This document shows positions 1 to 9,244 of a stretch of DNA of 64,000 nucleotides, in pieces. Origin of the DNA: Pseudomonas gingeri (GTDB taxonomy: Bacteria > Pseudomonadota > Gammaproteobacteria > Pseudomonadales > Pseudomonadaceae); assembly GCF_013386115.1 (NCBI RefSeq), contig NZ_JACAOR010000002.1, positions 245,881 to 309,880 of the forward strand, written 5' to 3'. Within the stretch, counting starts at the first letter, position 1. Each line of letters opens with the position of its first letter. A model generated the notes under the pieces. That model made no database searches. It was not told the origin of the DNA and saw only the letters and a list, made by a program, of their open reading frames with translations. The position numbers and the translations under genes were made by a program.

Positions 1-1
1 G

Positions 2-280
2 TACTTCCGCTCGCTGCACCTGGGAAATGTCCTGCTGATGGATGATGGCGAGTTCGGCCTGATCGATCTGGCCGATATGCGGATCTATCCTTCGCCGCTG
101 CGACAATCGCTACGCCAGCGCAACCTGCGCCACATGCAACGCTACCAGGAAGATCGTGGCTGGCTGTTCGAAGAACAATTACCGGCGCTATTGAAGGGCT
201 ATGCCTCGGCGGCGTCCGACCAGTCGGCCGCGGCCCTGCACAAGGAAGCCCTGCTCCTGCGCCAGATCGCGAAAGCCTGA
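2..280 (+). CDS. C-terminal part of an LPS-kinase-like protein (partial, starts before the window)
   Basis: The open frame is already running at the left edge, so only the last 92 codons are visible. They contain a kinase-fold catalytic stretch, LHLGN followed by GLIDLADMR, which resembles the catalytic and metal-binding loops of the WaaP/InaA-type small-molecule kinases encoded further along this window. Its place at the edge of the LPS-core block matches PA4998 of P. aeruginosa, a putative lipopolysaccharide kinase often labelled 'toluene tolerance protein'. It is convergent with the acetyltransferase gene at 329-949. The substrate (probably a core sugar) is inferred. The N-terminal lobe cannot be seen. 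Confidence 0.75.
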   Translation, partial: YFRSLHLGNVLLMDDGEFGLIDLADMRIYPSPLRQSLRQRNLRHMQRYQEDRGWLFEEQLPALLKGYASAASDQSAAALHKEALLLRQIAKA

Positions 281-289
281 TGAGCCTGC

Positions 290-311
290 GCAGCGCCGGT
301 GCCGGCGCTGC
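290..311. terminator. Perfect 10-bp inverted repeat between convergent genes
   Basis: GCAGCGCCGG at 290-299 is followed by two bases and then its exact reverse complement CCGGCGCTGC at 302-311. It lies in the 48-bp gap between two convergent genes, where a bidirectional transcription stop is expected. No clear T-run follows on either strand, so intrinsic termination is not certain. Confidence 0.5.
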
Positions 312-328
312 ATCCTGGCGTCATGCCG

Positions 329-949
329 CTACGCCTGGCGCTGTCGAACGTACTGCAGAAACCCCTCGATATCGTCGCTGCACAGCCTGTCGCCCAGGCC
401 ATGCAGCTCTTCTTCGGGCCAGTCCCACCAGGCGCTCGCCAGCAACGCCTGGCGCTGTTCCTCGGGGAAGCGCCAGCGCAGGAAGCGCGCCGGATTGCCA
501 CCCACCACCGCATAGGGCTCGACATCCCGGGTCACCAGGGCACCTGCCGCCACGATGGCTCCACTGCCGACGGTGACGCCGGAAAGCACTGTGCAGTTGG
601 AACACAGCCACACGTCATTGCCGATCGTCACGTCACCGTGGGTGCCGCTGTATCCGCCGATATGCGCGGCCTGGGAAACCATCGCTGGAAAAGGAAAGGT
701 CGTCACCCAGTCAGCCCGATGATGACCGCCGAGAAAAATCTGCACCCCTTCGGCAATGGAGCAGTAGGCGCCGATATTCAGGGTCGAGCCTTCCTGCCAG
801 TCATGCACCTGGGGCAATCCGTAACTGCCTCGACCAAAGCCGTAATCGGGATAGCGCTGTTTGAAACGCGCGGCGCCCCGCTCGATTTTCGGTAGCTTGC
901 GGATGGCCCGCTTGGCCCGCTTGTCGAGAAAACGCTGAATCCAGCCCAT
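329..949 (-). CDS. CatB-like xenobiotic/sugar O-acetyltransferase (left-handed beta-helix)
   Basis: 206-aa protein of the hexapeptide-repeat acyltransferase superfamily, CatB/Vat type. Visible family features are the loop with [14 protein letters not shown] near residues 73-87 and the hexapeptide-repeat stretch [33 protein letters not shown], cited here only by its start VTIGNDVWL at about residue 126, followed by VGGNPAR. His76 in the GGHH motif aligns with the catalytic His of CatB/Vat enzymes. CatB-like proteins inside LPS clusters are more likely to O-acetylate a core sugar than to modify antibiotics; that is inference. It is the last gene of the minus-strand wapO-wapH unit, 14 bp after the GT2 gene, in the position where PAO1 has waaL. 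Confidence 0.85.
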   Translation of the reverse strand: MGWIQRFLDKRAKRAIRKLPKIERGAARFKQRYPDYGFGRGSYGLPQVHDWQEGSTLNIGAYCSIAEGVQIFLGGHHRADWVTTFPFPAMVSQAAHIGGYSGTHGDVTIGNDVWLCSNCTVLSGVTVGSGAIVAAGALVTRDVEPYAVVGGNPARFLRWRFPEEQRQALLASAWWDWPEEELHGLGDRLCSDDIEGFLQYVRQRQA

Positions 950-963
950 GCTTCGAGCTCCGC

Positions 964-1848
964 TCAGTCTTTTTCCAGCGGAGAAAAATACAAGCGCGCC
1001 AGGGCCCGCCAGGTTTTCCGCGTCCAGGCCTTGAAAGGAATCTGCGCCAGCAGCTCGCGGGCCAGCTTGCGATCGCGATTGGAGGTTTTCAGGAACATCG
1101 AGTTGAGGAATTTGTAGCGTACTTCCTCATACAACGGGTGATCGCTGAACAGCGCATAGGAGCGCAGGATGTTGTCGATCATGAACCGGTGATTCTTGTA
1201 GGAGTTGGTGGCGTGCTTGCGATAGCGCGCCATCAGCACACCCAGTCCATCGATAAAGTAGCCGGCGCGGGTAATCTTCAGCTCGATCAGCAGGTCTTCC
1301 AGGCGGATCTTCGGGTCGAACCCACCGACCTTTTCCAGCGCCTCGCGTCGAATCAACAAGGTGGGGGCCGGCGGATAAGGCTTGCGCTCGAGGAACATGT
1401 CATCGAAATCCAGGCGGCGGAACGGCACGTCACGACGCTGGCGTTTCTCCGGGAACAGGTTGCCCTCGGAATCGATCAGCTCGATATTGCCGGCACAGAT
1501 CCCGACCTCGGGCTTGCCGTCCATATAGGCGACCTGGACCGCGATACGCTCCGGCAACATGATGTCATCGGAACCGAACGGCGCAATCAGGCTGCCGTGC
1601 GAACGCGCAATGGCACCATTGAGAGTATTGGTCAGGCCCTGGTTCTTCTGGACCTGGAAATCGAACCCATGCTCCGCCTGCAGTCGACGGATACGCTCGA
1701 CGCTGTCATCGGTGGAGCCATCATCGACCACCAGCAACTCGATGTTCGGGTAAGTCTGGTTCAGCGCACTGAGAATACTCTGTTCAATATACGGACCGTG
1801 GTTGTACGAGGCGATGATCACCGTCACCAGGGGCTGGGTATCTGTCAT
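964..1848 (-). CDS. Family 2 glycosyltransferase, LPS core/O-antigen (WapR-like position)
   Basis: 294 aa with an N-terminal GT-A domain. [17 protein letters not shown] is at residues 8-24, the nucleotide-binding [12 protein letters not shown] at about 38-49, and the metal-binding stretch APFGSDDIM at about 89-97. It should transfer a nucleotide-activated sugar (in P. aeruginosa WapR uses dTDP-L-rhamnose) to the outer core at the cytoplasmic face of the inner membrane. Position and length match PA5000 (wapR), but I cannot tell the donor sugar from the sequence, so no symbol is given. The start codon overlaps the end of the upstream GT4 gene by ATGA, which suggests translational coupling. Confidence 0.85.
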   Translation of the reverse strand: MTDTQPLVTVIIASYNHGPYIEQSILSALNQTYPNIELLVVDDGSTDDSVERIRRLQAEHGFDFQVQKNQGLTNTLNGAIARSHGSLIAPFGSDDIMLPERIAVQVAYMDGKPEVGICAGNIELIDSEGNLFPEKRQRRDVPFRRLDFDDMFLERKPYPPAPTLLIRREALEKVGGFDPKIRLEDLLIELKITRAGYFIDGLGVLMARYRKHATNSYKNHRFMIDNILRSYALFSDHPLYEEVRYKFLNSMFLKTSNRDRKLARELLAQIPFKAWTRKTWRALARLYFSPLEKD

Positions 1849-2999
1849 GGGTGTTCCTTATCAGCCTGGGCCAGGCCTGATTCTATTAAATCCAGGTATT
1901 GCCGACGGAATACCTCGATATCGTGTTGGTCCTGCAGGTAGCGGTAGGCCTGTTCGCCCTTGGCCCGCAGTTCGTCATCCGCAAGACCCAGGTAGTTGTC
2001 CAGCGCCGCGGTCAGGGCTGGTACATTGGCCGGTTCCACCGCCAGGCCACCGGCGCCCTGGATCAACGGCAACATGGCCGGGACATTGGAGGCGATGACC
2101 GGCAGGTGCCCGCTCATGCCCTCTAGCAAGGCCAGACCCAGGCCCTCAGCGAGGGAAGGCATGGTCCAGATATCGAAAGCCCGGACGTATTGCAGGGCAT
2201 TTTCGCGAAAGCCCAGCAGATGGGCACGACCGCCCAGGCCGAGACGCTCGATTTCCTGCTGCAGGCGCCCCTCCTCACGGCCCGCGCCGATGATTGCCAG
2301 TTGCGTGTCCGGGTATTTGTCCTTGAGCGCGGCAAAGGCCTGGAGCAGATAGGTATGCCCCTTGACCGGCACCAGGCGCCCCAGTGCGCCGATCAGCCGG
2401 ATCGAAGGCGACAATCCGAGCAGTTCCCGGGACCGTTCGCGCGAGTGCTGCAGGCCTTCGGCCTGCTCGATATCGATCGCGTTGGTGATGGCATGGGTGT
2501 TGGCCTCGGTAAAGCCGCACCGGCAATCCAGCAGGTACTGTTTCACGGCGGGTGAAACGCCCACGAAACGCCAGCTTTTATCGATCAGTCCTTGTGTCTG
2601 CCGACGCCGGTAAAAACGGTCATATTCGCCAAAGCCGTGGGAGATCCCGATGCACAGGGGAATCTTCAACCAGCGGTTGAGTTGCAGCAGCATGTTCACC
2701 GGTTTGAAACGGTTGCACACCACCACATCGAACTGCTCCTTGCGGCAGAACTTGTACAACTGCCACATGGCCCTGAGACGCATGCCCTTGAGCGACTTGT
2801 CGGAGAACTCGAAATACACCGAGTGATCGGCCCGGCTCACCGCTTCGCCCGGTCCGGGCCGCCCACGCAGAAACGCGGCCGTGACCTCGAAACGCTCGAC
2901 AGGCAGGGCCTTGACGATCTGTTCGGCCAGATCGGCAAAATCGTGCGACTTGACGTTGTAGTCCGGCTGCAATTGCAGGACCTTGAAACGTTGACTCAT
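1845..2999 (-). CDS. GT4 glycosyltransferase, Ssg-like (PA5001-type)
   Basis: 384-aa GT-B glycosyltransferase. The N-terminal acceptor domain starts MSQRFKVLQLQPDYN. The C-terminal domain has LIGALGRLVPVKGHTYLLQA and the donor-binding E-x7-E signature within PSLAEGLGLALLEGMSG. I chose the ATG at 2999 because it follows GGGGAG and overlaps the upstream stop by ATGA; the frame remains open further upstream but reads into the preceding gene. Position matches Ssg (PA5001), a cell-surface sugar glycosyltransferase that affects LPS/O-antigen and phage sensitivity in Pseudomonas. Acceptor and donor are not predictable here. Confidence 0.85.
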   Translation of the reverse strand: MSQRFKVLQLQPDYNVKSHDFADLAEQIVKALPVERFEVTAAFLRGRPGPGEAVSRADHSVYFEFSDKSLKGMRLRAMWQLYKFCRKEQFDVVVCNRFKPVNMLLQLNRWLKIPLCIGISHGFGEYDRFYRRRQTQGLIDKSWRFVGVSPAVKQYLLDCRCGFTEANTHAITNAIDIEQAEGLQHSRERSRELLGLSPSIRLIGALGRLVPVKGHTYLLQAFAALKDKYPDTQLAIIGAGREEGRLQQEIERLGLGGRAHLLGFRENALQYVRAFDIWTMPSLAEGLGLALLEGMSGHLPVIASNVPAMLPLIQGAGGLAVEPANVPALTAALDNYLGLADDELRAKGEQAYRYLQDQHDIEVFRRQYLDLIESGLAQADKEHP

Positions 3000-3880
3000 A
3001 AATCTCCCCGCTGAAACCCTGTCGCATCGATGATCCATGCCGGTTCCAGGGCCAGGTGTTTGAGCTGCTCGGATTCGGGCTCGGGCAGTCTGGACCACTC
3101 ATTGCGCTTCCAGCACACGAAGTGAAAATACGGAAAAGCGCGATCACCGTCACGGTCATTGGTCAGGCGTCCTTCACGCCAATACCAGTGACGCGGAAAG
3201 TTACAGGTTCCGTCATGCCATTTGATCACGCCGCCCGGCGTACTGAAACACTCGGTGAACTCACTACGCCGCCGCCAGGGATTGAATTTTCCAACCAGCT
3301 TGAACAGCGGCCTGGGAAAGTTCTTGCGCCACAGGAAAATACGGCTGAACGCGCCTTCATCCAGGGCGTGGTGCTGGTCATCGGTAAACCGCTCACGCCA
3401 GTTCTCGATGCGCATGAACAACTCGCGCTTGCGCGCGGTATTGCGCATCAGACACAGATGCCCGGCAACCCGTCGCTCGTGAGTGGAGAACAGATCGTAG
3501 CCGGCCAGGCGTTCGGCGGTGAAATATTCGCGCAAATTGCCAAACACCAGGTCGATATCGCCGAAGGCCCAGAAGTCATAACCTTCGAGACGGTCGACAT
3601 GGATATGACCCAGGGCCGGCTTGATATCGCAGAGCTTGTAGGCCGCCTTGGGCGCAAAGTCGATATCCAGCCGGCGCGACACCAACTGGCAGTAATCGCC
3701 GAAGCCGATCGCCTCGACGGTAACGTTGGGCGGCAGATTTTCCGGAGTCCCGCAATCGCTGAACAACAACCAGTCGATATCCGGATTGTGACGGCAGCTT
3801 TCCAGGAAGAACGGCATCCAGAATGGCCAACGCCCGAAATAAGGGATGATAAAGAGAATACGCGGGGATGGATTGATCAC
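2996..3880 (-). CDS. DUF6625-like putative glycosyltransferase
   Basis: 294 aa. The N-terminus RILFIIPYFGRWPFWMP and a DxD-type element GDIDLVFG at about residues 112-119 look like a GT-A-fold transferase. The pattern fits the DUF6625 family found in LPS and capsule clusters. The start is GTG at 3880 with a weak GAG about seven bases upstream. It overlaps the downstream Ssg-like gene (ATGA) and follows dnpA by 57 bp, so it belongs to the same transcription unit. The role in LPS core decoration is inferred from neighbours and the DxD motif; no substrate can be named. Confidence 0.75.
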   Translation of the reverse strand: MINPSPRILFIIPYFGRWPFWMPFFLESCRHNPDIDWLLFSDCGTPENLPPNVTVEAIGFGDYCQLVSRRLDIDFAPKAAYKLCDIKPALGHIHVDRLEGYDFWAFGDIDLVFGNLREYFTAERLAGYDLFSTHERRVAGHLCLMRNTARKRELFMRIENWRERFTDDQHHALDEGAFSRIFLWRKNFPRPLFKLVGKFNPWRRRSEFTECFSTPGGVIKWHDGTCNFPRHWYWREGRLTNDRDGDRAFPYFHFVCWKRNEWSRLPEPESEQLKHLALEPAWIIDATGFQRGDL

Positions 3881-3937
3881 TTGGAACTCACTGTAAGCTT
3901 CTGGAATTCAGGGACAACACTATGTCCCCGGACGAGG

Positions 3938-5350
3938 TCACTGACGTTTCAGCAACCAGAACAGCTCATGCCGTCTGACCGCTTTACGAAAGAACTCATT
4001 CTCGCCGTAGGGGGATTGTACCCTACTGGCCAGAAGCCACTGTATCGACCGCCGCAGCCGGCGCTTGAAAGGTGCACGCGGCTGCAGGTCATGCATCATG
4101 CCCAACGCCATTGCCTTGTCGCGTTGCTGCTCGAGAGACAGCGGCAGGCAATAGGGTTGCAACCTCTGTGCCGTATCAAACACCGGCGGCAAGGCAATGC
4201 CCGCTCCCGAATCGCCCATGGGCCAGCGATCATTGTCATGCAGATGGTTGGCATACCCCAGCAGCGTCGTCGGCTGCCATTCCAGCCCTTGCAGAGCCTC
4301 CATGACCGCCGCCTGGGCACAGATATGATCCGGGTGCGGATCAAGAGAAGGGTGCGGCAGGACGATCACTTGCGGGCGGGCCCGCGTCAATAACTCACGC
4401 AAGTCGGCCAGCAGGTTGTTCCAACTGGGAACACCGTCCCGATCGGCGGGTAACGCAAACGGGTTGAACTGGCGAAACAGGCGGATATCGCTCAGTTCTG
4501 CCTCGCGGGATGCGATCGATTGATCCGGGGCGGCCTGCATGGCCGGCAGTTGCAGACAGAAGTAACCGAGCTGCACACAGTGCGCCTCGGGTACACCCGC
4601 CCAACGCGGCACCGCGATACTGTCCCAGGCGCGCAGGCGCCCCTTGAGCCGCGCCGCCTCGGCGCGGGACAGGCCCATCGCCTGGTAATGCCCGGCTTCG
4701 ATCTCACCGGCGGTCAGGGTCACCACCCAGGTTTCGTCGGCCTGGCTGTACAAGCCATAGGCCGCCAGCTCGGCATCGTCGGCATGGGGCGCGATCACCA
4801 TGACCCGCTGGCGTCGCAAGTCCGGCTGGCGGAAAACCCACAGGACCGGCTCGCCGAGCAGGCGACAGAAACGTCCACGCAAGCGCAGCGAGCCCGTCGC
4901 CAATGCCGATGCGAACCCGCCGAGATTGAGATAACGCAGGCCGTTGACTCCGCGCTCGAACGTCTGGCGATCCGCGAACCCATCCCCCTGGATCTCAACC
5001 GCAGGATCGCAAAAACGCCCCAGCCAGCGACTCTTGAGCCGCACGGCCAGGACCAGGGTTTCATCGCCGACCAGGCTCAAGGGTGCCTCGAGCTTCAGCC
5101 CCCCAGCCTCCAGGCGAGCGCCGAGGCGTTCGCTATCCTCGGGAAACGCGTACTGATAATCGTCGCCCGGCGAATAGAACAGATGATCGGCGAACCAGGC
5201 TTCATGGGCGACCCAGGCCAGCACCGCCAGCACCAGCGGCAGCCACCAGGTCACTAGCAGGCCGACCGCGATCAGCAGCATCAGGCCGACCAACAACGCC
5301 AGGCGCTTGGTCCGCCGATGGCGTTTGAGCAATTGCTGTTTACGACTCAT
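3938..5350 (-). CDS. dnpA: DnpA, PIG-L family de-N-acetylase of the LPS cluster
   Basis: 470-aa membrane-anchored PIG-L/LmbE deacetylase. Residues 17-50 form one or two hydrophobic segments. The zinc-binding signature APHADDAE lies near residue 190 and a second His cluster, DPHPDH, lies further down. In P. aeruginosa DnpA (PA5002) is a de-N-acetylase linked to fluoroquinolone tolerance/persistence and sits at the same place in the core cluster. The ATG at 5350 overlaps the stop of the mig-14-like gene by ATGA and gives the length expected for the family; the open frame runs further upstream but only over the neighbour. The substrate is presumably an N-acetylated LPS or nucleotide sugar. Confidence 0.88.
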   Translation of the reverse strand: MSRKQQLLKRHRRTKRLALLVGLMLLIAVGLLVTWWLPLVLAVLAWVAHEAWFADHLFYSPGDDYQYAFPEDSERLGARLEAGGLKLEAPLSLVGDETLVLAVRLKSRWLGRFCDPAVEIQGDGFADRQTFERGVNGLRYLNLGGFASALATGSLRLRGRFCRLLGEPVLWVFRQPDLRRQRVMVIAPHADDAELAAYGLYSQADETWVVTLTAGEIEAGHYQAMGLSRAEAARLKGRLRAWDSIAVPRWAGVPEAHCVQLGYFCLQLPAMQAAPDQSIASREAELSDIRLFRQFNPFALPADRDGVPSWNNLLADLRELLTRARPQVIVLPHPSLDPHPDHICAQAAVMEALQGLEWQPTTLLGYANHLHDNDRWPMGDSGAGIALPPVFDTAQRLQPYCLPLSLEQQRDKAMALGMMHDLQPRAPFKRRLRRSIQWLLASRVQSPYGENEFFRKAVRRHELFWLLKRQ

Positions 5351-6243
5351 ACCTTGAATACCGGCACGGGGTTGCACCAACGATCCTTGTACTCGCGATC
5401 CGCACGCCCAAACGAAAAGCGCAGGGTCTTGCCCAAGGCCCGGGCGTCTTCCCAGGCACCCTGGGTATTGAGGAAGCTCAGCACGCTGCCGGGGCTGAAC
5501 GAACGGGTCTCGGGATCGACACCGCCATTGATGTATTCGACGCTGACCCACTCGGGCGCCTCGACGCGATAGACCAACTGGACCGCAATCGGCGCATCGT
5601 CGAGAAAGATCACCGAGCCGATCAACAACTCGCGCAGCAGTTCGATGACCTCGGCCATGCGTGCCGCTCCGGTGGCCGGAAAGCCCCAGCGTCGCTGAAA
5701 GAGATCGCAGTAGATCGCCGCCAGTTCGACACTGGAGAACTCGCCGACCGGGCGCACCACGCCGCCCGCCTCTTCCAGCAGGCGCAGCTCGCGGCGCTGG
5801 TTGTAGCGAAACTTCTTCGACAGGTCTTCAGGCGCGCGCGCCATGGCCAACTGTTCGGCCTGCGGTTGCAGGGTACTGAAACGGCCACCGTTGAGTTCGG
5901 ACAGATAACGCCCGCGATGGCGCAGGGGGGCCTGGGCGTCGGCGGCGGCAGGCAGGATCAGCTCGGCGTTGCCCAGGTCGAACAGCCCCTTCTTGCCGTG
6001 GCGCTTGAGCACATCCTTGGACAGTGCCAGGTCACGTCCCCAGGTCGCAACGGCCGCCTTCAGCTCGCCACCCTGCTCGAACGCCAGATAACGAACCGGG
6101 ATCTGCGCCAATTGCGCCAGGCGCTCGACCACCAGCGGATGCGTCGCGACACTGCCGCCAAAACGCTGCCAGACCTGCGCATAGGTCGTGGCATCGACCA
6201 CCGACCAGCCGCGCTCGCGCCAGCCCTGGAATCGGTTGAGCAT
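5347..6243 (-). CDS. Mig-14-like antimicrobial-peptide tolerance protein (GNAT fold)
   Basis: 298 aa, the length usual for Mig-14. It starts MLNRFQGWRERGW and carries the family core KKFRYNQRRELRLLEEAGG near residues 145-163 and the C-terminal SFGRADREYKDRWC. Mig-14 of Salmonella is associated with the inner membrane and promotes resistance to antimicrobial peptides. The P. aeruginosa homologue (PA5003, same position) has been tied to polymyxin tolerance. It overlaps both neighbours by ATGA. The biochemical reaction is not established; the fold resembles FemAB/GNAT acyl-transferases. Confidence 0.85.
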   Translation of the reverse strand: MLNRFQGWRERGWSVVDATTYAQVWQRFGGSVATHPLVVERLAQLAQIPVRYLAFEQGGELKAAVATWGRDLALSKDVLKRHGKKGLFDLGNAELILPAAADAQAPLRHRGRYLSELNGGRFSTLQPQAEQLAMARAPEDLSKKFRYNQRRELRLLEEAGGVVRPVGEFSSVELAAIYCDLFQRRWGFPATGAARMAEVIELLRELLIGSVIFLDDAPIAVQLVYRVEAPEWVSVEYINGGVDPETRSFSPGSVLSFLNTQGAWEDARALGKTLRFSFGRADREYKDRWCNPVPVFKV

Positions 6244-7373
6244 CAGGCCTCCGCGGTCAGGTCGGTGACTTGCGGCAGGCGCCAGAACGCTTCGCGGACC
6301 GCCTGGTCCGAGAACCGCTCGTGCAGGCGCGCCAGCATCAGCCCGGCACAGGCCAGGCGTTGCTCGTCGTCGAGCGCGGCCAGGTGTTGCAGGCCCTGGG
6401 CCAGGTGCCCGGCATCGCCCAGGGGGAACAGGATGCCCACGCCCTCGACCACTTCCCTGGCACCGCCACACGAAGTGGCCAGCAGCGGTACGCCAGCGGC
6501 CATGGCTTCCAGCAGGACCATGCCGAACGGCTCGTGATCGGAGCTCAACGCAAACACATCGAAGGCACGGAAATAGCGTCGCGCCTCCGGGACCTGCCCA
6601 AGGAACAACACCTGCTCGGCAATCCCGAGTTCACGGGCCAGTTCCTTCAGGTCCTGCTCCAGGCGCCCGGTGCCGAGAATCGCCAGCCGGCTGTTGGCCG
6701 GCAAGCGCTCAATTGCTTGGGCAAAACCCTGGATCAATGTCGCCTGGTCCTTGTCCGGGTGCAGGCGGCCGACGTTGCCGACCACCCAGGCATCGACCGG
6801 CAGCCCCAGGGCTTCACGCGCTTCGGCGACGGTAACCTGAGTGGCTTGCAGAGCCTCGATATCGATCCGGTTATAGAGCGTGCGGATCCGTCCGGTCGGC
6901 CACTTCGGCAGGCATTTGCGCATATCGTCGCGCACCGCATCGGACACGCCGAGCAGACTCAGACGGCGGCGAAACAGCTGCGCGAACAGCCGGCGGCTGC
7001 CCCGCACGTAGTCGCCAAAGGCATGGTGCACGCCGATCACCGGCAGCGCCGTGCCGAGCAGGGCGATATAGACCGGCTTGAAACGGTGGGCGATGCAGAA
7101 ACTGAAGTTGCGCGAAGCGGCGATCTTACGCAGGTCGCGGATCGCCCCCAGCTTCAGGCCACGAATGGCCCTGGAGCTGTACTCCATGAACAGCACCTCG
7201 TCGGACGCGCAGCCCGCGGCGACCTCCGCATCGGCAGCACCGGTGAGGAACACCGTTGTCACGCGATAGCCGGTACCACTGAACAGGCTGGCGTACTGAC
7301 GGGCACAGTCGAGGAACGGCCCGTCATAACCGTGGCAGAGCTGCAGGACATGGCGCTCAGCCGAGCGAGTCAT
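6243..7373 (-). CDS. wapH: WapH, GT4 glycosyltransferase of the LPS core
   Basis: About 376 aa, GT-B glycosyltransferase of family 4. Visible features are the N-terminal ERHVLQLCHGYDGPFLDCAR, the acceptor-side VIGVHHAFGDYV, the donor domain VVGNVGRLHPDKDQATLIQG and the E-x7-E-type SDHEPFGMVLLEAMAAG. It matches PA5004 (WapH), which adds a hexose to the outer core. Two in-frame ATGs (7379 and 7373) are possible; I prefer 7373 (MTRSAERH). Both overlap the 3' end of wapO, so translation is probably coupled. Confidence 0.85.
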   Translation of the reverse strand: MTRSAERHVLQLCHGYDGPFLDCARQYASLFSGTGYRVTTVFLTGAADAEVAAGCASDEVLFMEYSSRAIRGLKLGAIRDLRKIAASRNFSFCIAHRFKPVYIALLGTALPVIGVHHAFGDYVRGSRRLFAQLFRRRLSLLGVSDAVRDDMRKCLPKWPTGRIRTLYNRIDIEALQATQVTVAEAREALGLPVDAWVVGNVGRLHPDKDQATLIQGFAQAIERLPANSRLAILGTGRLEQDLKELARELGIAEQVLFLGQVPEARRYFRAFDVFALSSDHEPFGMVLLEAMAAGVPLLATSCGGAREVVEGVGILFPLGDAGHLAQGLQHLAALDDEQRLACAGLMLARLHERFSDQAVREAFWRLPQVTDLTAEA

Positions 7374-9114
7374 AAGCATCCGCGCCGTCTTTGACCACCA
7401 GGATGTCTTCCATGATCAGGTACTGCAGGTCGGAACCGAAGAACATGTTCAGGGCATCGGTCGGCGAGCAGATCATCGGTTCGCCGCGACGGTTCAGCGA
7501 GGTGTTCAGGGACACGCCGTTGCCGGTGAGGACTTCCAGGGCCTTCATCATGTCGTAGTAGCGCGGGTTGTACTCACGCTTGAGCACCTGGGCCCGCGAC
7601 GTGCCGTCTTCATGGACGACTTCCGGCACGCGGGTCTTCCACTCCTCCGCCACTTCGAAAGTGAAGGTCATGAACGGTGCCGGATGATCGATCTTGATCA
7701 TCTGCGGTGCGACGGTGTCGAGCATCGACGGGCAGAAAGGCCTCCAGCGCTCGCGGAACTTGATCTGGTGGTTGATCCGGTCCGCCACGCCGGCGACGCT
7801 CGGGCAACCGATGATCGAACGACCGCCCAGGGCACGCGGACCGAACTCCATGCGCCCCTGGAACCAGGCCACCGGGTTGCCGTCGACCATGATCCGGGCG
7901 ATCTGTTCAGGCATGTTGTCCAGCTTGCGCCACTTCGGCGCATTGGCATGCCGGGCACAGGCGGCGATCACGTCTTCGTTGCTGTAGGACGGGCCGAGAT
8001 AGACGTGTTCCATCTTCTCCACCGGGACTCCACGGGCATGGGACACATAGGCCGCGGCGCCGACCGCCGTACCGGCATCGCCGGACGCCGGCTGCACGAA
8101 CAGCTCCTTGATGTCGTCGCGGGCAATGATCTTCTGGTTCAGCTTGACGTTCAGCGCACAGCCGCCGGCGAAGGCCAGCTTGCCGGTTTCCTTGAGGACG
8201 TCGCCCAGGTAGTGGTCGATCATCTGCAGCGCGAGCTTCTCGAACAGCGCCTGCATGCTGGCCGCGTAATGGATATACGGTTCGTCGGCGATATCGCCTT
8301 CGCGCTTGGGCCCCAGCCACTCGATCAGTTTCGGCGAGAAGTAGAAACCCTTGCCCTTCTCCTTGTAGCGACGCAGGCCGATCACGTTGGCGTAGTCGGT
8401 GTTGATCACCAGCTCGCCGTTCTCAAACGAGGCCAGGCGCGAGAAATCGTACTTGCTGGCGTCGCCGTAGGGGGCCATGCCCATCACCTTGAACTCGCCG
8501 TCGAGCATTTCGAAGCCGAGGAACTCGGTGATCGCGCCATATAGGCCGCCCAGGGAATCCGGATCGAAGAACTCCTTGATCTTGTGGATCTTGCCGTTTT
8601 CGCCGTAGCCGAAGAAAGTGGTGGCGTACTCGCCCTTGCCGTCGATCCCGAGGATCGCGGTCTTCTCCTTGAAGCCGGAGCAGTGATAGGCACTGGAGGC
8701 GTGGGCCAGGTGATGCTCGACCGGCTCGATCTTGATCTTCTTCGGATCGAAGCCCAGTTGCTCCAGGCACCAGACGATCTTGTTGCGATAGCGCTTGTAG
8801 CGCCGGTTGCCCATCAGGATCGCGTCGAGGGCGCGATCCGGGGCGTACCAGTAACGCTTGGCGTAGTGCCAGCGGGCCTTGCCGAACAGACTGATCGGCG
8901 CGAACGGGATCGCCACCACATCGACGTCGGACGGCTTGATGCCGGCCTGTTCCAGACAGAACTTCGCCGATTCGTAGGGCATGCGGTTCTTTGCATGTTT
9001 ATCGCGTACGAAGCGCTCTTCTTCAGCGGCCGCAATCAGCTTGCCGTCGATATACAGGGCTGCGGAAGGATCATGGCTAAGGGCGCCGGACAGGCCAAGA
9101 ATCGTCAATGCCAC
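7357..9114 (-). CDS. wapO: WapO, NodU-type carbamoyltransferase for core heptose
   Basis: 585 aa. The N-terminal NodU/CmcH domain begins LTILGLSGALSHDPSAALY. A phosphate/metal-binding EPVEHHLAHASSAY lies near residue 135, and the C-terminal domain contains FQGRMEFGPRALGGRSI. These are hallmarks of O-carbamoyltransferases that use carbamoyl phosphate and ATP. In Pseudomonas the product carbamoylates heptose II of the inner core. The start is GTG at 9114 (MALTILG), with AGAGG about ten bases upstream. It is the first gene of the second LPS unit and lies behind the TATAAT promoter at 9206-9211. Confidence 0.9.
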   Translation of the reverse strand: MALTILGLSGALSHDPSAALYIDGKLIAAAEEERFVRDKHAKNRMPYESAKFCLEQAGIKPSDVDVVAIPFAPISLFGKARWHYAKRYWYAPDRALDAILMGNRRYKRYRNKIVWCLEQLGFDPKKIKIEPVEHHLAHASSAYHCSGFKEKTAILGIDGKGEYATTFFGYGENGKIHKIKEFFDPDSLGGLYGAITEFLGFEMLDGEFKVMGMAPYGDASKYDFSRLASFENGELVINTDYANVIGLRRYKEKGKGFYFSPKLIEWLGPKREGDIADEPYIHYAASMQALFEKLALQMIDHYLGDVLKETGKLAFAGGCALNVKLNQKIIARDDIKELFVQPASGDAGTAVGAAAYVSHARGVPVEKMEHVYLGPSYSNEDVIAACARHANAPKWRKLDNMPEQIARIMVDGNPVAWFQGRMEFGPRALGGRSIIGCPSVAGVADRINHQIKFRERWRPFCPSMLDTVAPQMIKIDHPAPFMTFTFEVAEEWKTRVPEVVHEDGTSRAQVLKREYNPRYYDMMKALEVLTGNGVSLNTSLNRRGEPMICSPTDALNMFFGSDLQYLIMEDILVVKDGADAYDSLG

Positions 9115-9205
9115 AGGGGTCTAGCCTCTTTAAGTCTGCATACAGGCGGCTATGCGCCTGAGAAAATGTGTTCCCGCAAGGGGCGAGAAACAGCTAAAGG
9201 GCGGG

Positions 9206-9211
9206 ATTATA
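9206..9211 (-). promoter_or_regulatory. Consensus -10 box of the wapO-wapH unit
   Basis: Read on the minus strand the site is a perfect TATAAT, about 92-97 bases upstream of the wapO start. No convincing -35 is visible at 16-18 bp, so the promoter may need an extended -10 or an activator. It gives the decorating genes (wapO to catB-like) their own promoter, separate from waaF-waaP. Confidence 0.5.
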
Positions 9212-9244
9212 GCGTAAAAGCAGCGGCAATCCTCTAGCGGCTGC

